A stretch of 13,298 bases of DNA from Porticoccaceae bacterium (GTDB lineage Bacteria > Pseudomonadota > Gammaproteobacteria > Pseudomonadales > Porticoccaceae). The stretch covers positions 6,919-20,216 of the forward strand of contig DNBN01000267.1 of assembly GCA_003491845.1 (NCBI GenBank), given 5' to 3'. Every line of letters begins with the position of its first letter. Position 1 is the stretch's first letter. The translations under genes were made by a program, and so were the position numbers. Of this stretch, positions 7,813 through 13,298 are shown in pieces. The notes beneath the pieces are model-generated. The model ran no database searches and had not been told where the DNA came from. It saw nothing but the letters and a program-made list of their open reading frames with translations.

Positions 7813-7842
7813 AAAAAAAAAGGCGGCTTACGCCGCCTTTTT
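7813..7842 (-). terminator. Rho-independent terminator directly after clpX
   Basis: A GGCGGC/GCCGCC stem, extended by A:T pairs to about 11 bp, with a 4-nt loop and a run of nine T on the minus strand, begins 1 nt after the clpX TGA. It closes the tig-clpP-clpX unit and isolates lon. The A/T flanks are symmetrical, but no plus-strand gene reads into it. Confidence 0.93.
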
Positions 7843-7843
7843 A

Positions 7844-9136
7844 TCAACCCTCGTCTGAGGCTAGTTTCTTTTGTTCAGATTGCTCGTAGACAAGCATAGG
7901 TTCATTCTCGCCACTAATCACTGCTCGGTCCACCACCACCTTAATCACATTGGGTTCCGATGGAATCTTGTACATAGTATCTAATAGCATTGTCTCAATA
8001 ATAGAACGTAAACCACGAGCACCTGTTTTCCGTTCGACCGCCTTTTCAGCAATGGCGTCTAATGCGTCACTACGAATATCTAGCTCAACATTCTCCATTT
8101 CAAATAGCGCCTGATACTGTTTAACCAACGCATTTTTTGGCTCGACCAAAATATTGACTAAAGCCGCTCTGTCCAACTCTTGGAGAGTAGCTACAACAGG
8201 CAACCGACCGATGAACTCTGGAATGAGACCATATCCAATCAAATCACTTGGTTCTACATCCAGCAAAGTTTCACCAATGGATTTCTGAGAATCTTTACTA
8301 GAGACCTGTGCTCCAAAGCCAATACCACCCTTCTCAGATCGATCGCGGATCACTTTTTCAAGCCCAGAAAACGCACCGCCACAAACGAACAGGATATTAG
8401 AGGTATCAACCTGAAGAAACTCTTGCTGCGGATGTTTTCGCCCACCCTGAGGCGGCACAGATGCTACTGTGCCTTCTATGAGTTTGAGTAATGCTTGCTG
8501 AACGCCTTCCCCAGAAACATCTCGCGTAATGGACGGATTGTCAGACTTCCTAGAAATTTTGTCGATCTCATCAATATAAACAATGCCTCTCTGCGCCTTA
8601 TCAACATCATAATCACATTTTTGCAGAAGCTTCTGAATAATATTCTCTACATCTTCACCTACATATCCCGCTTCAGTTAGGGTTGTAGCATCGGCAATGG
8701 TGAAGGGTACATCAAGCAACCTTGCAAGGGTTTCAGCAAGTAAGGTCTTCCCGCTGCCAGTCGGGCCAATAAGCAAAATGTTACTCTTACCCAGCTCAAC
8801 ATCAACCTTATTTGCGCCAGACTGTTCACTGACCTGCAATCTTTTGTAGTGGTTATATACAGCGACCGAAAGAATGCGCTTTGCTCGCTCCTGACCCACG
8901 ACATACTCATCAAGAATAGTTTTTATTTCCGTCGGTACAGGAAGTTTTTCAGAGCTTGACTCAGTTTCGGTAGCTTGGGTTTCTTCTGAGATGATGTCAT
9001 TACATAAATCAACACACTCATCACAAATATAGACCGAGGGACCAGCAATAAGTCGACGGACTTCATTTTGATTTTTGCCACAAAAAGAACAGAATAAAAG
9101 CTTACCTCCGTCCCCTAAATTATTACTATCGCTCAT
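7844..9136 (-). CDS. clpX: ClpX, AAA+ unfoldase subunit of ClpXP
   Basis: ClpX hexamers recognise tagged substrates, such as ssrA-tagged proteins, unfold them with ATP and feed them to ClpP. The 430-residue protein has the N-terminal zinc-binding domain with C16, C19, C38 and C41 (CSFC and CDEC). The AAA+ core follows: Walker A GPTGSGKT (124-131), pore-1 loop GYVG (157-160), Walker B VYIDEID (186-192), RKH loop (233-235), the ClpP-docking IGF loop (272-274) and the sensor-2 motif TGARGLR (371-377). Every functional loop is intact. The ATG has a good Shine-Dalgarno (AAGGAG) about 7 nt upstream. It follows clpP by 68 nt in the same direction, the standard clpP-clpX operon, and ends at a terminator. 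Confidence 0.98.
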   Translation of the reverse strand: MSDSNNLGDGGKLLFCSFCGKNQNEVRRLIAGPSVYICDECVDLCNDIISEETQATETESSSEKLPVPTEIKTILDEYVVGQERAKRILSVAVYNHYKRLQVSEQSGANKVDVELGKSNILLIGPTGSGKTLLAETLARLLDVPFTIADATTLTEAGYVGEDVENIIQKLLQKCDYDVDKAQRGIVYIDEIDKISRKSDNPSITRDVSGEGVQQALLKLIEGTVASVPPQGGRKHPQQEFLQVDTSNILFVCGGAFSGLEKVIRDRSEKGGIGFGAQVSSKDSQKSIGETLLDVEPSDLIGYGLIPEFIGRLPVVATLQELDRAALVNILVEPKNALVKQYQALFEMENVELDIRSDALDAIAEKAVERKTGARGLRSIIETMLLDTMYKIPSEPNVIKVVVDRAVISGENEPMLVYEQSEQKKLASDEG

Positions 9137-9151
9137 TACACACTCCTTATA

Positions 9152-9175
9152 ATGATCCTACTATTGCCAGATCAT
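9152..9175 (-). other. Inverted repeat in the clpP-clpX spacer
   Basis: ATGATC, 12 nt, then GATCAT forms a perfect 6-bp inverted repeat about 16 nt upstream of the clpX ATG and just ahead of its Shine-Dalgarno. It could fold as a small intercistronic hairpin affecting processing or relative expression of clpP and clpX. There is no T-run, so it is not a terminator. The stem is short and chance cannot be excluded. Confidence 0.35.
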
Positions 9176-9204
9176 AACCCAAATTCAGTAAAAATCTAAC
9201 CACT

Positions 9205-9834
9205 CTAAGATCTTTTATCTATCACTTGGTCTATGAGACCGTAATCTTTGGATTCTTCAGCACTCATAAAATTGTCGCGCTCAGTATCTTCAGTTACTTT
9301 ATCGACATCTTGACCAGTATGATGAGCCATAATAGTGTTTAAACGCTTTTTAATTTTGAGAATTTCTTGGGACTGGATATGAATGTCGGTAGCCTGGCCC
9401 TGAGCACCACCACTTGGCTGATGTATCATCGTCCTAGCATTAGGTAGGCAAAAGCGTTTACCCTCTGCGCCAGCAGCCAGTAAGAATGCCCCCATTGAAG
9501 CCGCTTGACCAATACACATTGTGCTGACGTCTGGCTTTATAAATTGCATGGTATCGTAGATGGATAGCCCTGCAGTCACTGAACCACCCGGCGAATTAAT
9601 ATACAAGTGTATGTCTTTGTCCGGATTTTCAGATTCCAAAAACAACATCTGAGCTACAATTAGGTTAGCCATATGATCTTCGACTTGCCCGACCATAAAA
9701 ATAACCCGCTCTTTGAGTAAGCGAGAATAGATGTCATAGGAGCGTTCGCCTCTAGAGGTCTGCTCTACAACCATGGGAATGAGGCCAATTGCCTCAACTT
9801 CTAGCCCGCCCTGATTTGCTTGCTGATTATTCAT
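9205..9834 (-). CDS. clpP: ClpP, proteolytic subunit of ClpXP
   Basis: ClpP is a cytoplasmic serine peptidase forming a double-heptamer chamber that degrades substrates delivered by ClpX (or ClpA). The 209 residues match the family. The catalytic triad is S113 in [10 protein letters not shown]138 in TMIHQP and D187 in TERDNFM, equivalent to S111, H136 and D185 in E. coli. The oxyanion-hole segment NSPGGSV is at 80-86. The first residues ([10 protein letters not shown]) resemble a removable propeptide ahead of the conserved [25 protein letters not shown] precedes the ATG at normal spacing. The 108-nt gap from tig contains two TATACT boxes but no fitting -35, so clpP may be transcribed mainly from upstream with tig. 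Confidence 0.98.
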   Translation of the reverse strand: MNNQQANQGGLEVEAIGLIPMVVEQTSRGERSYDIYSRLLKERVIFMVGQVEDHMANLIVAQMLFLESENPDKDIHLYINSPGGSVTAGLSIYDTMQFIKPDVSTMCIGQAASMGAFLLAAGAEGKRFCLPNARTMIHQPSGGAQGQATDIHIQSQEILKIKKRLNTIMAHHTGQDVDKVTEDTERDNFMSAEESKDYGLIDQVIDKRS

Positions 9835-9942
9835 CTTTGCCTCGCTCGTTTCAATGAAGTATAACTCACCAAAAAGTATACGCTGGCTTTTGGCAAGCTG
9901 GATCTCGGTGCCCAGACAAATACTCCTGAGCGATTAAGGTTT

Positions 9943-11265
9943 CTATAACGCTTCCGAACCCGGTTCCGCATCAGGCTTAATAGCGTCCTCATATGAAAGG
10001 CTCTGCTCTTTCACTTTTGCCTTAGATAAAACAAGCTCGGTAACCTGATCTTCCAAGACTACAGCTTCCACAGAACTCAAAAGCTCAGGTTTACTGTAAT
10101 AATAGTCGATAACTTCTTGTGGCTGCTCATAGGTAGCAGCCAACTCATCAACTCTAGCTCTTACCTGGTCTTCATCCGGAACTAGGGCTTCCGCTTTAAC
10201 AATTTCAGAAACAATCACGCCCAAGGCGGCGCGCCGCTCAGCTTTCTCTTTGAACATTTCATCAGGCAGCATACTTAGGTCTATTTGCTGTCCGCCACCG
10301 AACTGCTGAATCATCTGTTGTTTAAGCTGAGTAATTTCATTGGCAACCAGGGCAGTTGGTAACTCTACCGTGTTTAAATCAAATAATTGATTCATTACAC
10401 GGTTTTTTACTTTTGTTCGCACTGCATTGCGGAGCTCTCGCTCCATATTAGCGGTAACTTCCTCTCGAAATTTCTCTTCGCCGCCTTCCTCAACACCAAA
10501 TAATTTAAAGAACTCATCGTCCATTTTAGGAAGTTTTTTACCTGCAACAGAATTAACGGTGACAGCAAACTCTACAGCAGCACCCTTGAGTTCCTCTGCT
10601 TGGTAATCATCAGGAAAGGTTAGATTCAAAACAGTCTCTTCGCCAGCAGACAATCCTTCCAAACCCTTTTCAAATCCGGGAATCATTGAATTTGAGCCAA
10701 GTACTAGATCTTGAGCCTCAGCCTTCCCGCCGTCAAATTCTTCGCCATCTTTTGTTCCCACATAGTCAATGTTGACCTGATCACCTTTCTTAGATTTTTT
10801 CTTTGAAACCTTAAAGCTAGCTTGCTGATCACGAAGATTATCAATCATCGTTTTAACATCGCTATCGGTAACATCAGAAACAGGTCGATCAATTTTCACT
10901 TTTGATAAAGGCTGCAATGCAACTTCAGGAAACACCTCAAAAACTGCCAAGAAAGACACATCTTGACCTTCTTTATCTACCAATTCATTAATCTGAGGTT
11001 GACCCACAGGTTTCAGATCTTCCTGTTGTATGGCTTCATAAAAACTTGAGTTGACAATTTCACCAACAACTTCTTGTCTTACGCCTTTCCCATAATGCTG
11101 TTTAACAACCTTGAGCGGCACTTTACCCTTTCGAAAACCTTTTATCGAAACAGTTTTGGTCGCTTTTTGGAGTCGGCTGATAACTTCCTGATCAATTCTT
11201 TCGGCAGGCACACTAACCTTTAGCTGACGCTCTAGACCTGTGCTTGACTCGATAGACACCTGCAT
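9943..11265 (-). CDS. tig: Trigger factor, ribosome-associated chaperone
   Basis: Trigger factor binds the ribosome at the exit tunnel and shelters nascent chains; it also has peptidyl-prolyl isomerase activity. The 440-residue protein shows the family layout. The N-terminal ribosome-binding domain carries the signature GFRKGKVP (43-50). An FKBP-type PPIase domain lies at about 150-245 and includes GDQVNIDYVGTKDGEEFDGG and MIPGFEKGLEGL. The helical C-terminal chaperone domain follows at about 246-430. The ATG has a GAGGAAAT Shine-Dalgarno about 4 nt upstream. Only 30 nt separate it from the 3' end of tRNA-Leu, leaving no room for a separate full promoter outside the tRNA. It heads the tig-clpP-clpX unit. 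Confidence 0.97.
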   Translation of the reverse strand: MQVSIESSTGLERQLKVSVPAERIDQEVISRLQKATKTVSIKGFRKGKVPLKVVKQHYGKGVRQEVVGEIVNSSFYEAIQQEDLKPVGQPQINELVDKEGQDVSFLAVFEVFPEVALQPLSKVKIDRPVSDVTDSDVKTMIDNLRDQQASFKVSKKKSKKGDQVNIDYVGTKDGEEFDGGKAEAQDLVLGSNSMIPGFEKGLEGLSAGEETVLNLTFPDDYQAEELKGAAVEFAVTVNSVAGKKLPKMDDEFFKLFGVEEGGEEKFREEVTANMERELRNAVRTKVKNRVMNQLFDLNTVELPTALVANEITQLKQQMIQQFGGGQQIDLSMLPDEMFKEKAERRAALGVIVSEIVKAEALVPDEDQVRARVDELAATYEQPQEVIDYYYSKPELLSSVEAVVLEDQVTELVLSKAKVKEQSLSYEDAIKPDAEPGSEAL

Positions 11266-11295
11266 GGGATTTCCTCATGGCAAAACGTTTTAATT

Positions 11296-11380
<85 letters not shown>

Positions 11381-11389
11381 ATAGAGATA

Positions 11390-11450
11390 CTCTTAAAGGG
11401 CTGCTTTTCACATTGCCGATAGCGGATGGTAAGCCCGCTCCCCTTAAGAG
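11390..11450 (-). other. Long-range hairpin in the tRNA-Leu 5' leader
   Basis: CTCTTAAGGG (11450 to 11441) pairs with CCCTTTAAGAG (11400 to 11390) over 10 bp with one bulged base, ending 9 nt before the tRNA 5' end. An inner GGGCT/AGCCC pair (11436-11432 with 11402-11398) offers an alternative extension. The complementarity is direct. The likely role is folding of the precursor leader near the RNase P cleavage site, or simply leader structure; this is inference. No T-run follows. Confidence 0.45.
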
Positions 11451-11457
11451 GGCGAGG

Positions 11458-11486
11458 ATTTTGCCACAGCACCCATTAATCAGCAA
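11458..11486 (-). promoter_or_regulatory. Weak candidate promoter for tRNA-Leu/tig
   Basis: TTGCTG (11486-11481) and CAAAAT (11463-11458) are 17 bp apart on the minus strand and are followed by a GC-rich CCTCGCC, as in stringently controlled stable-RNA promoters. The -35 matches only 3 of 6 and the -10 only 4 of 6, so this is tentative. It is the best pair I saw upstream of the tRNA. Confidence 0.3.
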
Positions 11487-11689
11487 CTAGTTGTGACGTA
11501 AATAATCGCTTTAAATGAGAATATTTCGTTGTTTGAACACTTATGACCGAAAACAAAGCACCTAAATTGACTATCACATCCAAATCACACGTTCACTGAC
11601 CTGTTTAAATAAACACTTTTAAGGGGTGATAACTCGATGTAGACTAATTTAGTGTAGAAGCAAATATTTTTCCTACCGGGGCCTTTAGA

Positions 11690-12550
11690 ATGCACAATAA
11701 TGATTTTTCCAAACTAAAAACATTAACAGTTACTATTGATAGCAATCAAATTGCCGAAATAAAACTCAATAGACCTCTTTCGTTTAATGCTATGAATAGC
11801 GATTTTTGGCTCGAATTACCTGCTGTTATTGAAGAATTGGACAGCCAAGGCAACGTAAGGGTTATTATCCTATGCGCAGAAGGAAAACACTTTACCGCTG
11901 GCATGGATCTTGACGTCTTTACGAATATGGACAATGACTCCCAGCTAGAGGCTGCCCGCGCAGCAGAGCAGCAGCGACGCTGGATTCTGAGTTTACAGGA
12001 TACTTTTAGCGCTCTTGAGCGAGCTAGAGTACCTACTATTTCAGCAATCCATGGTGCCTGCATTGGCGGCGGCGTTGACATGATTTGTGCAACTGACATT
12101 CGGCTTTGCACCGAAAACGCTTTTTTTAATATTAAAGAAACTGAATTAGGTATCACCGCGGATGTAGGTACGTTGCAGAGAATCCTGCATGTAATGCCAT
12201 CAGGCTTGGCGCGAGAATTAGCCTATACCAGCCGAAATCTAAGCGCATCCGAAGCAATGCAATGCGGTTTTGTTAACAATATTTATGAGTCCCAACAAGC
12301 ACTTATTGCCGCTGCTTACGCTTTGGCTAAAGATATAGCTAAACATAGCCCGATGGCCGTCAATGGTGTTAAACAAATGCTCAACTATAGTCGTGATCAC
12401 AGCGTTTCTGACAGTCTTGATTATATGGCAACCTGGCAAGCTGGGATGCTGCAGAGCGCCGACACACAGGAAGCCATGATTGCTAGCAAAGAAAAGCGTC
12501 AGGCAACGTTTGATAATTTGACGCCATTATTTTCAGCCGACAGTGACTAA
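11690..12550 (+). CDS. Crotonase-family protein, probable delta3,5-delta2,4-dienoyl-CoA isomerase
   Basis: This type of enzyme moves the double bonds of 3,5-dienoyl-CoA to 2,4-dienoyl-CoA so that odd-position unsaturated fatty acids can enter beta-oxidation in the cytoplasm. The 286-residue protein has the crotonase oxyanion-hole segments GKHFTAGMDL (65-74) and HGACIGGGVD (121-130). D130, E150 (NIKETELG) and D158 (TADVGTLQR) have the same 20- and 8-residue spacing as D176, E196 and D204 of rat ECH1. The GGGVD and ADVGTLQR blocks are also ECH1-like rather than those of plain enoyl-CoA hydratase, which uses two glutamates. No full beta-oxidation operon is visible, so the physiological substrate is inferred. 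The start is ATG at 11690 with only a weak GGGG about 8 nt upstream. The next gene in the same direction begins 174 nt downstream; operon membership is possible but unproven. Confidence 0.85.
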   Translation: MHNNDFSKLKTLTVTIDSNQIAEIKLNRPLSFNAMNSDFWLELPAVIEELDSQGNVRVIILCAEGKHFTAGMDLDVFTNMDNDSQLEAARAAEQQRRWILSLQDTFSALERARVPTISAIHGACIGGGVDMICATDIRLCTENAFFNIKETELGITADVGTLQRILHVMPSGLARELAYTSRNLSASEAMQCGFVNNIYESQQALIAAAYALAKDIAKHSPMAVNGVKQMLNYSRDHSVSDSLDYMATWQAGMLQSADTQEAMIASKEKRQATFDNLTPLFSADSD

Positions 12551-12724
12551 TCCATGTAACTAGCTTAAAAACAAGTCTGTATGGTTTCGTTGTAGGTAAA
12601 AATAGCAGCGATGTACTTTAAACTTTCGTCAAATCAGTCATAACAGTTATAAACTCCTTGCAACGAAGACCTATTGAAATCATTATTGCGCTCTTGAACC
12701 CAAACTAGCCAACGTAAATTCAAT

Positions 12725-13228
12725 ATGAGCGCAGACCACGACACAAAGAACAACTCATCGAATATAGATACCAATGCGCTTCGCAATGCGCTTGGAAGTT
12801 TTGCAACGGGCATAACAGTTGTTACAGCGGTTGGTACTGGTGGGCAGTCAGTCGGAATGACGGTGAATAGCTTCAATTCTGTATCTTTAAATCCACCCTT
12901 AGTCCTATGGAGTATCGATAGAAACTCAAATTGCTTTAACGACTTCATTAACGCTAATGCTTATGCTGTGCATGTGCTTAGCCAGGATCAGCAAAACATT
13001 TCAAATACATTTGCCAGTAGCGGTGCTGACAAATTTGCCGACTTATCCTGTACTACAGGTTTGTCTGGGGTGCCAATTCTTCCAAAATATAGTGCGTGCT
13101 TCGAATGTGTAACTGAGCAGCAGTACGATGGCGGTGATCACGTTATTTTAGTCGGCAGAGTAATGAAATTCACTGATAGTGGGTCACTTCCACTAATTTT
13201 TTACCGCGGTAACTACAAAAAACTGTAA
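12725..13228 (+). CDS. Small flavin reductase-like FMN-binding protein
   Basis: This 167-residue protein belongs to the flavin reductase-like family (the HpaC/short-chain flavin reductase type). Members use NAD(P)H to reduce FMN or FAD and often supply a partner monooxygenase. Family blocks appear in order: LRNALGSFATGITVVTA (19-35), GMTVNSFNSVSLNPPL (44-59), GGDHVILVGRV (136-146) and the C-terminal PLIFYRGNY (156-164). The gene is therefore complete at the usual length. About 18 polar residues precede the first conserved block. No strong Shine-Dalgarno precedes the ATG. No monooxygenase is in the window, so the partner is unknown. It follows the crotonase gene on the same strand after 174 nt; TTGCAA (12658-12663), 17 bp, CATTAT (12681-12686) is a weak possible promoter in that gap. 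After the stop, the last 70 nt hold no recognisable gene. Confidence 0.88.
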   Translation: MSADHDTKNNSSNIDTNALRNALGSFATGITVVTAVGTGGQSVGMTVNSFNSVSLNPPLVLWSIDRNSNCFNDFINANAYAVHVLSQDQQNISNTFASSGADKFADLSCTTGLSGVPILPKYSACFECVTEQQYDGGDHVILVGRVMKFTDSGSLPLIFYRGNYKKL

Positions 13229-13298
13229 ATCGTGCAATCAGTTTAGTATCTAGCACTAAAATATCAGCTTCTATTAAAGCAAACTACTTTTGACTGGG

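Larger units (their letters stand above)
11381..11689. other. Divergent intergenic region between tRNA-Leu and the crotonase gene
   Basis: About 300 bp without a gene. The left part holds the tRNA leader hairpin and candidate promoter. The right part is AT-rich and should contain the promoter of the plus-strand crotonase gene, but I found no convincing -35/-10 pair. Two small palindromes lie there: TGTTTA-AA-TAAACA (11602-11615) and ACTAA-T-TTAGT (11643-11653). Either could be an operator; neither matches a regulator motif I recognise. Confidence 0.5.

Noticed and set aside
8180..8913. Three open frames overlapping clpX (8180-8491 plus, 8495-8680 plus, 8677-8913 minus)
   Set aside because: All lie within the intact clpX frame and show no protein family features.
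9850..9942. Two TATACT boxes upstream of clpP as possible promoters
   Set aside because: No -35-like hexamer at 15-19 bp from either box, and no sigma32-type -10.
9954..9966. GAACC/GGTTC near-palindrome at the tig 3' end
   Set aside because: Inside the coding sequence, short, and explained by its codons.
11746..12439. Two minus-strand open frames opposite the crotonase gene
   Set aside because: Antisense shadows of a gene with a complete catalytic signature.
12586..12667. TTCGTTG ... CAACGAA inverted repeat between the crotonase and flavin reductase genes
   Set aside because: Seven-base arms about 70 nt apart are expected by chance in a spacer of this size.
12634..12948. Minus-strand open frame across the spacer and the start of the flavin reductase gene
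   Set aside because: Mostly antisense to the conserved flavin reductase blocks; no motif and no ribosome site noted.
13242..13260. TTTAGT-N7-ACTAAA hairpin after the flavin reductase as a terminator
   Set aside because: Weak A/T stem without a following T-run.

Overview
The window is an AT-rich stretch of a gammaproteobacterial chromosome. It has no mobile element, CRISPR array or obvious transferred island. Gene content and order point to the Pseudomonas-like branch: tig-clpP-clpX-lon-hupB-ppiD, with mltD, a YafS-type methyltransferase and rnhA alongside. From memory, Pseudomonas aeruginosa keeps the same two blocks close together. The low GC and compact arrangement suggest a marine relative, but that is inference and no species can be named.

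Layout. Positions 1-1001 (minus strand) hold a methyltransferase-like gene whose stop overlaps the start of rnhA; rnhA runs off the left edge. A divergent spacer of about 230 bp follows, then mltD (plus), a membrane-bound lytic transglycosylase with three LysM repeats. mltD converges with ppiD on a shared bidirectional terminator (2852-2880). From 2897 to 11265 everything is on the minus strand. In transcription order this is tig, clpP, clpX, terminator, lon, hupB, terminator, ppiD. A tRNA-Leu(UAG) lies only 30 nt upstream of tig. Right of the tRNA is a spacer of about 300 bp, then two plus-strand metabolic genes: a dienoyl-CoA isomerase-type crotonase and a small flavin reductase.

How the genes work together. 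The central block is a protein quality-control cluster. Trigger factor folds nascent chains, ClpP and ClpX form the ClpXP protease, Lon is a second AAA+ protease, and PpiD is a periplasm-facing chaperone anchored in the inner membrane. HU is the nucleoid protein customarily found between lon and ppiD. Terminators and promoters divide the block into at least three units: tRNA/tig/clpP/clpX; lon, with a sigma70-like promoter that also resembles a sigma32 site; and hupB, with a good sigma70 promoter and a structured leader. ppiD lies behind the hupB terminator with almost no room for its own promoter.

I did not find a previously undescribed system. The most interesting non-coding signals are the hupB leader with mutually exclusive hairpins, the overlapping sigma70/sigma32-like lon promoter, the tRNA leader hairpin and tight tRNA-tig linkage, and the absence of gloB from the mltD-rnhA interval. 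The mltD start is also odd.
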